Notes: generated from the sequence alone by a model not told the origin. DNA of 64,000 bases from Nitrosopumilus sp. (GCF_025699125.1 NZ_JAILWC010000001.1:724204-788203); one strand, 5' to 3'. Counted from the first letter of the stretch, positions 16,726 through 25,854 are shown. A program made the numbers and translations.

Positions 16726-17232
16726 ATGAAAACTAGACTTTGGATAGTAATTTTAGCAATAATTACAATGATATTTTCTGTCACTTTTACATACATTTCA
16801 TATCAAATGAACGTATGTCAAATGGATCCTGCTTTTTTTCATAATCCAAGAATGAATGGTGTTTGGGATTGTCTAGAATACTTGGCAAATCCAGATCCTA
16901 GTTTACCTGATCTGAAGCCATCTATTGATTATGATGCTAGATTTGTAGATATTGCAATTTTAGAAATAATTTTGATTGCAGGTGGCACTTGTTGCATATT
17001 ATTTTTTACAACTAAGAGAATGAAAAAACCTCCTTTTTCTATATGTCTGATTATTGCAGGATTTAGTTTGTTGATGATCTTTACTTTCTTACTACCTGTA
17101 TTCATTGACAGTCGTTTGATACCTGTTCATAGCAACATTCCGATGGTTATCTTGTATGGCGGTTGGATTTTGTTGGGAGTTGGAATGTGGCAAATACTTT
17201 CACATAGATTTGCAATGGTGAAAAATAAATGA
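16726..17232 (+). CDS. MKTR-family membrane protein
   Basis: It begins MKTRLWIVILAIITMIFS, then has an extracellular loop C-Q-M-D ... HNPRMNGVWDCLEYL, followed by three more membrane helices. The H-x-P-R...W-x-C-L-x-Y-L loop also occurs in the proteins at 17765 and 54445, so they share an N-terminal module. Its stop overlaps the next start (ATGA). Confidence 0.7.
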   Translation: MKTRLWIVILAIITMIFSVTFTYISYQMNVCQMDPAFFHNPRMNGVWDCLEYLANPDPSLPDLKPSIDYDARFVDIAILEIILIAGGTCCILFFTTKRMKKPPFSICLIIAGFSLLMIFTFLLPVFIDSRLIPVHSNIPMVILYGGWILLGVGMWQILSHRFAMVKNK

Positions 17233-17768
17233 ACATCTTTCTATTGACTGCCATCATTTCTGCGGTATTGCTAATTTCAGTTCCAAATTCGTTTGCAAGT
17301 TGTATTGTCAATGAAGACTGGCTTGATGCTCCATGTCTTGACTCGCTGGTAAATGGGAGATACAATCAAGAGGAAGTAAACAAATGGAGTCAGTACTATT
17401 CCTACAAAGGCACTGAATTCATGGAACAAAAACGCTCTGAACTTGAAAAGGCAATCAATGAAAACACCCTGCAAGAATGGGCAGATGAATCAATTCAGAA
17501 CAGAAATGTTTACGAGTATTACTTTTTTTCTGGAAGGGCTCCAAACACTGGTGAATACCGCGGGCAGTTTGATGAGTTTATGATTCGTGAAAGTTCAACG
17601 ATTCATGATCCATACATTGATGATGAAAGATACCAATTAGCATCAAACAAAGTTGAACTTGGAGGTCTTGGTATTGATCCAGACTTTGATGTGTATGTTA
17701 TAGTTGCTGTAGTTTTGTCTGGAATTGGCATTGGAGTTGGTTTGCTGTTTTTTTGGAGAAGAAAATGA
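17229..17768 (+). CDS. Secreted protein with C-terminal membrane anchor
   Basis: A signal peptide (to SFAS) is followed by a Cys-containing region (SCIVNEDWLDAPCLDSLV), a helical E/Q-rich middle, and a C-terminal helix (VYVIVAVVLSGIGIGVGLLFF) ending WRRK. The last codons overlap the start of the next gene. No recognised domain. Third gene of operon 1. Confidence 0.65.
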   Translation: MNIFLLTAIISAVLLISVPNSFASCIVNEDWLDAPCLDSLVNGRYNQEEVNKWSQYYSYKGTEFMEQKRSELEKAINENTLQEWADESIQNRNVYEYYFFSGRAPNTGEYRGQFDEFMIRESSTIHDPYIDDERYQLASNKVELGGLGIDPDFDVYVIVAVVLSGIGIGVGLLFFWRRK

Positions 17769-18640
17769 AAAGTAGAGTATTGATAATTATTGGAATTGTT
17801 TTAGCATCTGTTGTACTGATAAGCTCAGTTTATGCTATTTCTGTTCAAAACAGGTGTGAATCTTTGCTTGGCTTTACACATTATCCACGCCCACCTACTC
17901 TGTGGAATTGCTTGGATTATTTGAGAATGGTTGACAATCCTCCGCCAAAATCAATACCTGAACCCGAGTTAGATTCCACTGTTCATGAAATCTGCGGATC
18001 TGGAACAACACTGCAAGATGGTATCTGTGTAGTTGAAGAATCCAAAAAAACATTGGATGGAACAGGTGCCTATGAATTAGATGAAGCGTTATGCATAGGC
18101 GGTAGAGGCTATATTAAAAATGACGAGTGTGAAAGAATTGGAAAATATGACATTCAAACAGGAATACCAATAGTTGAAAACAAAGTACAGTGTGACTTGC
18201 TAAATGGCACTTGGTATGCTGAACAAGACAAATGTGATTCTAAATATGCCCCTACAGAATATCGACTCCAATTTGGCAATTCATTTCTAGGGTATGACAT
18301 ACCACAAATTTGTACATATGACATAATGAAGCATTTGGCAAAATATTCAAATTTGTTAGATAAAAAATTTGTTGGAGAATATGGTATTGAGGACATAGGA
18401 TTACCAGATGGTGTAACTCAAGAGAAGTTAGATGAATGCGCTGATTTTATCTTTAAACAAAGAATAAAATTATTAGAAAATACAGATGTCAAGACTACGC
18501 TTGAAGAAGTTTTAGAAAGTTGTGCTAATGATTCTCCAAAAGAAAGAATGGAAAATATATTACGATACACAAATGAGACCCATGTTTTTTTGAACTTGGA
18601 GTGTGAATGGAAAAAAATTGGAAAATATTTGGGTGAGTAA
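17765..18640 (+). CDS. MKTR-family secreted protein with NETH-CEW C-terminus
   Basis: The start is taken as the ATG at 17765 overlapping the previous stop (ATGA), not the TTG at 17753. The N-terminal 63 residues (MKSRVLIIIGIVLASVVLIS ... HYPRP ... NPPPKS) match the protein at 54445 at 47 of 63 positions by my count. The remainder is unrelated to it: Cys-rich repeats around 80-160, then LESC ... YTNETHVFLNLECEW, an end shared with the protein at 40311. The mosaic is consistent with domain shuffling. Function unknown. Confidence 0.7.
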   Translation: MKSRVLIIIGIVLASVVLISSVYAISVQNRCESLLGFTHYPRPPTLWNCLDYLRMVDNPPPKSIPEPELDSTVHEICGSGTTLQDGICVVEESKKTLDGTGAYELDEALCIGGRGYIKNDECERIGKYDIQTGIPIVENKVQCDLLNGTWYAEQDKCDSKYAPTEYRLQFGNSFLGYDIPQICTYDIMKHLAKYSNLLDKKFVGEYGIEDIGLPDGVTQEKLDECADFIFKQRIKLLENTDVKTTLEEVLESCANDSPKERMENILRYTNETHVFLNLECEWKKIGKYLGE

Positions 18641-18643
18641 AAA

Positions 18644-19168
18644 ATGAAGACTAGAGTTTTGATAATATTTACATTGTGTATTTTTTCATTATTCTCATTT
18701 ATTCCTCATGATGCATATGCTTGTTCATGTGTTTCATATCCTGATTATTTGAGAATCTTGATGGAATCAAAGTCTGCATTTCAGGGAACTGTTACAAAAA
18801 TAATAGAAAATGGTAATTATGAAAAAATTTATTTTGATATAACCTTCCCACAAAAAGGAATTTCAAATGCTGATGAGCATGCCATTGAGCAATTAACATT
18901 GAGCAGTTGCTCAGTAAATTACAAAATTGGTGAAACCTATCAAGTTTTTACGCATAATAATAATGGAATATCTGGAACAACAGGCATTTGTGATACAAAA
19001 CAAATCACTGGATTTAGTGAATATTCACATGAAGATGAGAATGGTCAAATAGAGTATTACAGGGAAGATTACAACATTTTAACTCAATACAACCTTGGAA
19101 CCATAATTATTCCTGTAGCCATAGCGATAATAATTCCAAGTTTTGTTGTTTGGAGAAAAAGAAAATGA
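18644..19168 (+). CDS. MKTR-family protein with TIMP/netrin-like Cys start
   Basis: It starts MKTRVLIIFTLCIFSLFSF. The predicted mature N-terminus is CSCVSYPDY, the C-x-C start seen in tissue inhibitor of metalloproteinase/netrin (NTR)-like domains, with further Cys at SSCSVNYKIG and GICDT. A C-terminal helix ends VWRKRK. NTR-like is a pattern-level inference. The last codons overlap the next ATG. Confidence 0.65.
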   Translation: MKTRVLIIFTLCIFSLFSFIPHDAYACSCVSYPDYLRILMESKSAFQGTVTKIIENGNYEKIYFDITFPQKGISNADEHAIEQLTLSSCSVNYKIGETYQVFTHNNNGISGTTGICDTKQITGFSEYSHEDENGQIEYYREDYNILTQYNLGTIIIPVAIAIIIPSFVVWRKRK

Positions 19169-19461
19169 AGACTAGATACAAAATTCCTATTATTGTGATT
19201 GTAGGATTTCTTGTGTTTTGGATATTTACCCCAACCATTGCCCTACACTCTTGTAATGCACTTGAAATAGATTGGAAAACTAATTGGTTTTGTAATGTTA
19301 ATGGAGAACTGATTAATCAAACTTTTGTGTGGGATCCTAACCTTTCTAGTAATCCCACAATTCGACTAATTGATCAAATGACTCAACCAAAAACCTGTAC
19401 TGATGATAAAAATGATAAATCATTGCCATCATGTGATGAAGTTGGTCAAGGATTTCAATGA
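19165..19461 (+). CDS. Small MKTR-family secreted protein
   Basis: A 98-residue protein starting MKTRYKIPIIVIVGFLVFW at the ATGA overlap (the upstream TTG at 19150 is inside the previous gene). There is one N-terminal helix, then a short extracellular part with four Cys. No recognised domain. Confidence 0.6.
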   Translation: MKTRYKIPIIVIVGFLVFWIFTPTIALHSCNALEIDWKTNWFCNVNGELINQTFVWDPNLSSNPTIRLIDQMTQPKTCTDDKNDKSLPSCDEVGQGFQ

Positions 19462-20246
19462 ATACTAGACTTGTGATAATCGTTGGAATGGTGACTGTAT
19501 TTGCAGGAGTTGGCATTGCATATGGCATTAATCAGTATGATTACTATCAGGATCAAAAACAATATGAAGAATGGAGAGATATTAGAGAGTCCATACTGTC
19601 TGAAATAAGAGAAAGTAAAAACCGTAATCAAACAATACAAACTACAGATATTGGTTCGATGTCTGATGAAGAACGATGTGCATGGACTTTCGATAATTCC
19701 ATGAATGAGTTTGTAAGGGAACAAGAAAAGTACAACGATTCACGTGACACAGTATCAAAACCATTATCAGAAGACCAAATAGTATCAACTTCAATACAGT
19801 TCGCTAAATGGCGTGGCGATGGATGTGCATTTTCAATTCCAGAATGGGCGCATTTATCAATCTATGAGAACTGGGTTTGGGAAAATATTGCACCGACATT
19901 CAAAATTAAGGGATTACATTCCCGTATGGTAGTTAATGAACCGATATTCATAACGATTGAGAAAATTGGCTATCATATGTGTGATTCATGGGATGCACGG
20001 ATAGTTGATTTTAAAGACAATGCCACAATATGGAAGAAGACATATCATTCAGGATGTGTTATTGCAGACCATACAACACCGAAACTATTCCAATTTACAA
20101 TATCCAATGAAATCCACCCTGTAGTAATTTCTACTCTTGGTAACTATACATTTCAGATAGAAATTGGTCACATATTTTTGAAAAAGGATTTTACCGTAAT
20201 CGAATATTTTGAAGACATAGTAATGTATGAAGAATGGGACAAATGA
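19458..20246 (+). CDS. MKTR-family secreted protein, last gene of operon 1
   Basis: It starts MNTRLVIIVGMVTVFAGVG, overlapping the previous stop. A helical E/R/Q-rich region leads to a beta-sandwich-like domain (LHSRMVVNEPIFITIEKIGY, then TFQIEIGHIFLKKDFTV), resembling the extracellular domain of other archaeal surface proteins. Function unknown. Confidence 0.65.
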   Translation: MNTRLVIIVGMVTVFAGVGIAYGINQYDYYQDQKQYEEWRDIRESILSEIRESKNRNQTIQTTDIGSMSDEERCAWTFDNSMNEFVREQEKYNDSRDTVSKPLSEDQIVSTSIQFAKWRGDGCAFSIPEWAHLSIYENWVWENIAPTFKIKGLHSRMVVNEPIFITIEKIGYHMCDSWDARIVDFKDNATIWKKTYHSGCVIADHTTPKLFQFTISNEIHPVVISTLGNYTFQIEIGHIFLKKDFTVIEYFEDIVMYEEWDK

Positions 20247-20587
20247 CGAAAATACAAAACATCAGAAGAGTTATTCAAATCTTTAATTATCAATAGTTCT
20301 TAGAAAGTATGATGAGTGACGAATTTACTAGTCACTTTGCGGATACAAAATTAAACTTATGTTAATTAGAACTAAAAAGTCAAACTATGAAAAAAATAGT
20401 GTGTTTTTTCAACCCTAACCAGTGGTTCTGATGAACACATTGACAAAATGTTAGATTTCATTTAAAAAAACTCAACGGACAATAACAAGGTAGCCTACAA
20501 TTAAATCAAAAATCCAAAAGATTTCACAAATTACAATATTAATTGATTATTTGATTTGAAATTTTTAATAATTTCTAAAATTATTGT
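20247..20587. other. Intergenic region without a convincing gene
   Basis: 341 bases between operon 1 and the small minus-strand genes. It holds an imperfect hairpin (AGTGAC at 20315-20320, GTCACT at 20331-20336) that could act in termination. A short frame from about 20387 stops after 14 codons. Nothing else stands out. Confidence 0.4.
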
Positions 20588-20698
20588 TCATTTCTTTTTC
20601 AACCAATCCCATTCAGGTCTTTCATCAGTATCATCATCCATAAGAAGACTAAAGGTTTTTGAGAATATGGAGTGAGAACAATTCAAAAAAGAATACAT
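20588..20698 (-). CDS. Possible 36-residue small protein
   Basis: The ATG at 20698 lies 4 nt after the stop of the zinc-protein gene. The frame ends SLLMDDDTDERPEWDWLKKK, a protein-like charged tail. It would be the second gene of a two-gene unit. No homologue known to me. The longer frame to 20851 is a shadow of the zinc-protein gene. Confidence 0.35.
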   Translation of the reverse strand: MYSFLNCSHSIFSKTFSLLMDDDTDERPEWDWLKKK

Positions 20699-20702
20699 GA
20701 AA

Positions 20703-20906
20703 TCACCTATTTTCAAAATTTTTATTTTTATGTCTACTTCTAGGCTTTGATCGCAATCGAGTTTTGCAACAAGGGCATCGACTTTCTTCAATGTAAAAGT
20801 AATGAGCACATAATGAACATCGCTTTTGACCTGCTGAATAACGCATGCCATTTTTAACAGGAACTGTTTTCAGTCGTTCACATAGTCCAATACAGGTTTG
20901 GGCCAT
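20703..20906 (-). CDS. Small Cys-rich zinc-binding protein (paralogue of 10169-10387)
   Basis: 67 residues: C-x3-C (CIGLC), then G-M-R-Y, GQKRCSLC, SRCPCC and a basic tail (KPRSRHKNKN). Same layout as the protein at 10169. Four Cys pairs suggest one or two zinc sites. The gene has its own promoter inside the inverted repeat at 20921-20964. Function unknown. Confidence 0.75.
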   Translation of the reverse strand: MAQTCIGLCERLKTVPVKNGMRYSAGQKRCSLCAHYFYIEESRCPCCKTRLRSKPRSRHKNKNFENR

Positions 20907-20920
20907 AATTTAGAAGCAAA

Positions 20921-20964
20921 TGACAAACCAGAAAAAATAAAGTGATGAGGAATCCGGTTTGTCA
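20921..20964. promoter_or_regulatory. 9-bp inverted repeat flanking the zinc-protein promoter
   Basis: TGACAAACC (20921-20929) and GGTTTGTCA (20956-20964) are exact inverted copies, bracketing the A/T-rich GAAAAAATAAAG at 20931-20942 that could be the TATA element of the minus-strand gene. A probable repressor site. Confidence 0.5.
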
Positions 20965-21102
20965 GTTATACTTGTTTTATCGCCTCTTTTTGATTCATAG
21001 TGACATTGTATATTTGGAATAGATATAGTGGTAGCAACACAATGTAGTACAATGTATACTGTAAATTCAAATAGAATTTTTTCAGATAAGCATTAAGAAA
21101 AA

Positions 21103-21537
21103 TTGTTCAATAACATCACAGTTGCCATAATCACGCCCACACATACAAAGAAACCTTTTGATACAGGACTTGTTTTAGCAAAAAAATTCAATAGTAATTT
21201 AACAATAATAGAATGTCTTTATAAAATTCCTCCCAAGTTTTATTTTTTTGAAACAAAATCAGATAAAAAAATTACAGAAGGACAAATTCGTAATCTTAAA
21301 CAGGAATTAAACAATTGGAAAGGAATTGCAGAAAAAGAAGGGCTTAAAATAAATACAAAATTTGCTCTTACTGATTCAATAGCACATTGGATTATTGATC
21401 ATGTCAAAGAAAATAAAGTTAATTTGTTAGTAGTTGGATATCCAAAACTTTCTATGATAGAAGAGAATCATTATGATGATATTATAAACATGATTCACCA
21501 CAAAGCACATTGTAATATCCTTACCACAAAAAATTAA
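21103..21537 (+). CDS. Universal stress protein (UspA) family
   Basis: A 144-residue alpha/beta protein with the UspA outline: ITVAIITPTHTKKPFDTGLVLAKKF at the start, VNLLVVGYPK at the expected fourth strand, and a final strand HCNILTTK. The usual ATP-binding G-x2-G-x9-G-S is not conserved (VGYPKLSMIEENHYDD), so it may not bind ATP in the standard way. TTG start. Convergent with the RHH gene. Confidence 0.75.
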   Translation: MFNNITVAIITPTHTKKPFDTGLVLAKKFNSNLTIIECLYKIPPKFYFFETKSDKKITEGQIRNLKQELNNWKGIAEKEGLKINTKFALTDSIAHWIIDHVKENKVNLLVVGYPKLSMIEENHYDDIINMIHHKAHCNILTTKN

Positions 21538-21541
21538 ATAT

Positions 21542-22072
21542 CTACATAACAGGAAAAACAAGAGTTATTGTTGTTTTAGTTAATTTTACTTCTAATTTCT
21601 TCCCCAAAATATCATAAAATAATTCAGTAGCTAAAGTTTTTACGTACAATGACCAATTTTCCCCCAAATCGTGTTGGATTTTAAAGATGACAGTATTATT
21701 TTTCTTTTCTATGTCATGTTGCATCCAAGCAACGTGAAGCCATGTACGAAGAATCTCTATAAAATCTTCAACAGTATATTCACCCTTCATAAAATTGAGT
21801 ATATCTGAAAAAGTATCTTTTTCTATTACCTCTGCCAAATGAATAATTTCTTTTTCAGTTAGTTTTTCAACGGCATATTTTACAAAAGGTTTTGTCATGG
21901 GCAACAATCCAACTTTTCTTTCATATTTTTCCCAGAGAATGTGATTACTCAAAATCTTTGAAACTAAAGCATTAAAGTTGATTTTTTCAAATTCTGCTTC
22001 TTGTTTTAATTCTTTAATTAAAGAAGAAAGTAATCTGAGAGACACAGTTTTTGTTTTATCTTCCAACCCCAT
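21542..22072 (-). CDS. RHH-like DNA-binding protein with C-terminal domain
   Basis: The N-terminal 50 residues (KTVSLRLLSSLIKELKQEAEF ... NALVSKIL) fit a ribbon-helix-helix fold. The remaining 120 residues contain WLHVAWMQHDIEKK and a C-terminal KLTKTTITLVFPV strand, a domain of unknown function. Possibly a regulator of the neighbouring stress genes. Target unknown. Confidence 0.65.
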   Translation of the reverse strand: MGLEDKTKTVSLRLLSSLIKELKQEAEFEKINFNALVSKILSNHILWEKYERKVGLLPMTKPFVKYAVEKLTEKEIIHLAEVIEKDTFSDILNFMKGEYTVEDFIEILRTWLHVAWMQHDIEKKNNTVIFKIQHDLGENWSLYVKTLATELFYDILGKKLEVKLTKTTITLVFPVM

Positions 22073-22322
22073 TTTCTTTCTAATAATAATAAGAATTTAG
22101 CTGGAATAAAAAAGATAGCAACCTTTACATCTGTTTTTCTTTGTTTCAGGTTCAATTTCATAAAGATTTGAATTGTTTTTGACAATGTAATAGCAAATGC
22201 TGTTGGACTATTTTTTACACTTATTGTTCCTACATGCATTTCAATAATTTGTCATGTGTCTAAATTAAAAAATTTGCTTCTAGATTTTTTAGTTTAATTA
22301 CTAGTTTTATTTATCTAAAAAA

Positions 22323-22850
22323 ATGCCTCAGACAGAAGCAAGAAAAACTCTAAAAGACGCGCCAGTAATGTGGAGAAGAATAAATTCAATAGGAATTATT
22401 TTGGATTGCAATTCAACATATGCTGCAAATTTAGGATATGCAAAATCAGAGATTTTAGGTAGGTCAATCTTTGAACACGTAGTGAAAGACTCATGGGAAG
22501 CAATGAATGAATCACTGAAGTCATGGTTTGAGACAGGAAAAGTCACAGATAGGAAAATTACCTTCAAAAGACAAGATGGAAGTACATTTCCAGGATTACT
22601 TCAGGCAACAAGCATATATGATGAAAACAATAATCTGCTCGGCAGTAATACGGTAATTTTTGATCTCACTCAAATGAATAGTGAAAAGATAAAAGAATAT
22701 GAAGAATTTTTTAAAGATGCAAAAAACAGACTAGATGAAATTAAAGAGAAAGAGTATGATCAATTAGATGAGAATTCAAAATCAGAGTATGATGGACTCA
22801 AAAAAATGTTTGAAATGTTATTAGAAGTGAATCTTGCAGAATTAAAATAA
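22323..22850 (+). CDS. PAS-domain protein
   Basis: Residues 15-115 form a PAS domain: IILDCNSTYAANLGYAKSEILGRSIFEHV and the later KRQDGSTFPGLLQATSIYDE are typical. A charged coiled coil follows (residues 120-175). There is no kinase or effector domain, so it is a stand-alone sensor that probably acts by protein interaction. Ligand not predictable. Confidence 0.85.
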   Translation: MPQTEARKTLKDAPVMWRRINSIGIILDCNSTYAANLGYAKSEILGRSIFEHVVKDSWEAMNESLKSWFETGKVTDRKITFKRQDGSTFPGLLQATSIYDENNNLLGSNTVIFDLTQMNSEKIKEYEEFFKDAKNRLDEIKEKEYDQLDENSKSEYDGLKKMFEMLLEVNLAELK

Positions 22851-22851
22851 A

Positions 22852-24768
22852 TCATTTAGGCTTGTTATTTATTGAATTTTGAATTTCGTCAAATGCATTT
22901 TGTACCTCGGTAACTGCTGCACCATCCTCCAAAGTACTCACATCGCCAATTTTTTCATTCTTTGCAATTGCTTTTAGTAATCTGCGCATTATTTTGCCAC
23001 TACGTGTTTTTGGAAGTTTTGAAACAAAATAGATTTGTTTTGGTGTAGCGATTGCTCCAATATCATTTCTTATTTTATCAGAGATTTCTTTTTCCAATAT
23101 TTTTGAATCAACAATGCCTTGTTTTAAAACAACAAATGCGACTATTACCTCGCCCTTCACATCATCAGGAATTCCACATACGGCAGACTCGGCAACATCA
23201 TGATGAGATACAATGCAGCTCTCAAGCTCTGCAGTTCCAATTCTATGTCCTGCAATTTTTAAAACGTCATCTGCACGACCTAGTAACCACATATATCCAT
23301 CCTCATCTTTTAACGCATAATCGCCAGGATAGTAACAGTTTTCATATTTTGACCAATACACGGTTTTGTATTTTTCATCATCGCCCCATAGTGTTAATAG
23401 CATTCCAGGCCATGGATTTTTGATAACAAGATAACCTTTAGTGTTAGTGGATACACTATTTCCATTTTCATCAACTACATCAATATCCACGCCAGGAATT
23501 GGAAGTGTACCAGAGCCCGGTTTCAGTGGAATTGTCTCCAAACCAGGTAAAGGAGAGATGAGCATGCCACCAGTTTCAGTTTGCCACCAAGTATCAATAA
23601 TTGGACATTTTTCTTTTCCTATAGTTTTGAAATACCACCTCCACACTTCAGGATTTATTGGTTCACCTACTGTTCCTAGTAATCTTAATGATGAAAGATC
23701 AAAAGAGTTTGGAATTTCATCCCCAAATTTCATAAACATTCTCAGAGCTGTGGGAGTGGTGTAGAAAATGGTGGCATGGTATTTTTGTAAGATGTCCCAC
23801 ATTCTAGTCGCATCAGGAAAATCAGGTGCGCCTTCATACATTATTTGAGTTGCACCATGTAAAAATGGAGCATATACAACATAACTGTGACCTGTGACCC
23901 AACCAATATCAGCAGTACAAAAGAAGACATCAGAATCTTTAATGTCAAATGCCCACTTGAAAGTAGAATACAAGTGTGTGAGGTATCCTCCTGTTCCATG
24001 TAGTACACCTTTGGGTTTTCCAGTTGTGCCAGAAGTATACAAAATGTAAAGCGGGTGTGCACTATCTAATTTTTCTGCATTACATGACTCCAGAGCATTA
24101 TTCATCAAATCACTCCAAAATTTGTCTTTTGATGTAATAGAGATTTTATTTTTTGTCCTTTCTAGAACCACAACGTGTTTGACAAAATCAAAATCTTTGA
24201 TTGCCTCATCAACTACTTTCTTTAGCGGGATAATTTTTCCTCGTCTATATCCGCCATCTGCGGTAATAACTACTTTTGAGTGTGAATCAACAATTCTATC
24301 CTTGATTGATTCTGCACTAAATCCTGAGAAAATTACTGTGTGTACAGCACCAATCCTAGCACATGCAAACATCGCAATAGGTAATTCAGGAACCATTGGA
24401 AGATAGATAGTTACACGATCTCCTTTTTTTACACCAAGGGATTTTAGAACATTTGAAAACTTTTGAACTTGTGTGAACATTTCACCATAAGTGACGACTC
24501 TAGATTCATCATTTTCGCCCTCCCACAAAATAGCAGGTTTGTCGGATTTAGTTTTTTGATGAATGTCCAGAGCATTATATGAAGCGTTAATTGTGCCTCC
24601 AACAAACCATTTTGCAAAAGGAGGATTCCATTCCAGAGTCTTGCTCCAAGGAGCAAACCATGTGAGATTTTTTGCCTGGTCATCCCAGAATGACACAAAA
24701 TCAGAACTAGCCTTTTTTCTTAAATCAGTGTCATGATTTCCAAGACCAATATCATATGTTTTATTCAA
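22852..24768 (-). CDS. acs: Acetyl-CoA synthetase (AMP-forming)
   Basis: A full-length 638-residue member of the acyl-adenylate family. YTSGTTGKPKG at 244-254 is the P-loop-like AMP motif, and TWWQTETGG is the A5-type acetate-enzyme motif. The C-terminal domain includes PKTRSGKIMRRLLKAI, whose Lys (KI) is the residue modified in bacterial Acs. It makes acetyl-CoA from acetate, ATP and CoA, probably for acetate re-use. A propionyl- or 3-hydroxypropionyl-specific variant cannot be excluded by eye. Confidence 0.9.
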   Translation of the reverse strand: MNKTYDIGLGNHDTDLRKKASSDFVSFWDDQAKNLTWFAPWSKTLEWNPPFAKWFVGGTINASYNALDIHQKTKSDKPAILWEGENDESRVVTYGEMFTQVQKFSNVLKSLGVKKGDRVTIYLPMVPELPIAMFACARIGAVHTVIFSGFSAESIKDRIVDSHSKVVITADGGYRRGKIIPLKKVVDEAIKDFDFVKHVVVLERTKNKISITSKDKFWSDLMNNALESCNAEKLDSAHPLYILYTSGTTGKPKGVLHGTGGYLTHLYSTFKWAFDIKDSDVFFCTADIGWVTGHSYVVYAPFLHGATQIMYEGAPDFPDATRMWDILQKYHATIFYTTPTALRMFMKFGDEIPNSFDLSSLRLLGTVGEPINPEVWRWYFKTIGKEKCPIIDTWWQTETGGMLISPLPGLETIPLKPGSGTLPIPGVDIDVVDENGNSVSTNTKGYLVIKNPWPGMLLTLWGDDEKYKTVYWSKYENCYYPGDYALKDEDGYMWLLGRADDVLKIAGHRIGTAELESCIVSHHDVAESAVCGIPDDVKGEVIVAFVVLKQGIVDSKILEKEISDKIRNDIGAIATPKQIYFVSKLPKTRSGKIMRRLLKAIAKNEKIGDVSTLEDGAAVTEVQNAFDEIQNSINNKPK

Positions 24769-24822
24769 TAAAAAGTGTATGAACTTAGATCTTTCTAAAT
24801 GTTAAAAAAATAATTAAAAAAA

Positions 24823-25722
24823 TTATTGTGCTTCCATTCTAGCAAGCCAATCGTTATCATTGTCGTCTTTTGGAGTTTCTGGTGTCACCTGTTGGGGTGG
24901 TTCTGGAAATGCAAATGTTGTTTCAGAGTCAGTTGGTGGTTCTGGTATTGGTAGAACGCCTGCCTCTATTGGTTCTGAATGATTTGCAAATTTTTCTGAA
25001 TGTGTTACTATTGGTTCAGTTGGTGCTTCTGGAAGTATTGACTGAACTACTTGTTGTGGTTCAGATGTCTCCAGATATGAAACGGCAGATTCTTGGATGT
25101 CTGGTGTTGAAGGGGAAGTTATCTCTTGCACTTCCAATTCAAGGTCAGTAATTCTACTCTTTACATTTGCGATTTCAGCTGTTTCATGAGATACATGTTC
25201 AATTATTTCAGTTGTACATGCTTTCACTGTCTCAAATGTTGCATCAGAGATTTCATTACTCTTGAATTGTACTTTTGCATCAAAGGATAACATTTTTGCA
25301 GACTTCATTTGTTCGTCTAACTCTGTCAATCTTGCCTCAAGTTTAGCTTTGATTTCATGTTCTGTTTCATCTAATGATGCCAGTTTTGACTTGTATTTTT
25401 CGTGAATAATTTCTGCATCCACTTTCATGTCATCATTTTCAGAAACAATATCAATCAACGCCTTTAGACGACGTATTGTTAGTTGTTTTTCACGAATGAG
25501 TCTTTGAGAATCTAGTCTCCATTTTGGAATAAAAATAACAACATCGCCTTGCACTACAAGTTGCTCATATTGGATTTGCTGTAATCCCTGAGAACCGCAG
25601 TCAATGCCAACGGATTGAATACTTCCGTCAATGTCAGTTATTGTTCCAACGACTTTACCCATGAATGTACCGTACATGTCTTTGACTTTTTTACCGATAA
25701 TTTCGATATCGTCGTGGGTCAT
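24823..25722 (-). CDS. cdvA: CdvA cell division protein
   Basis: Residues 1-75 are a PRC-barrel domain (EIIGKKVKDMYGTFMGKVVG), residues 80-200 a long coiled coil, followed by a Pro/Glu-rich linker and a short conserved end (DNDWLARMEAQ). This is the CdvA layout of Thermoproteota and Nitrososphaerota: CdvA forms filaments at mid-cell and recruits CdvB (ESCRT-III-like) through its C-terminal part. No cdvB or cdvC is adjacent, as expected for thaumarchaea. Divergent from the gene at 25855. Confidence 0.85.
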   Translation of the reverse strand: MTHDDIEIIGKKVKDMYGTFMGKVVGTITDIDGSIQSVGIDCGSQGLQQIQYEQLVVQGDVVIFIPKWRLDSQRLIREKQLTIRRLKALIDIVSENDDMKVDAEIIHEKYKSKLASLDETEHEIKAKLEARLTELDEQMKSAKMLSFDAKVQFKSNEISDATFETVKACTTEIIEHVSHETAEIANVKSRITDLELEVQEITSPSTPDIQESAVSYLETSEPQQVVQSILPEAPTEPIVTHSEKFANHSEPIEAGVLPIPEPPTDSETTFAFPEPPQQVTPETPKDDNDNDWLARMEAQ

Positions 25723-25854
25723 GTGTGGTTGTCAAGAGATTTGTATAACCGACAAAGTGTAAGGAATGTTTTTGGTTTTGGTAAGATTAAATTCACTAAC
25801 TTTCGGAACCAAAATCTTAGCAATTTTAAAATTTAGAGAGAAAATAACAACCTC

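Noticed and set aside
20309-20340. C/D box small RNA
   Set aside because: A C-box-like ATGATGA is present but no CUGA D box at a suitable distance.
20699-20851. N-terminal extension of the 20588-20698 ORF
   Set aside because: It runs across the zinc-protein gene in another frame. Only the part after the ATG at 20698 is plausible.
25770-25830. Inverted repeat near the cdvA promoter
   Set aside because: Only a 7-bp match (TTTTGGT/ACCAAAA) with a long spacer in A/T-rich DNA. Not distinct from chance.
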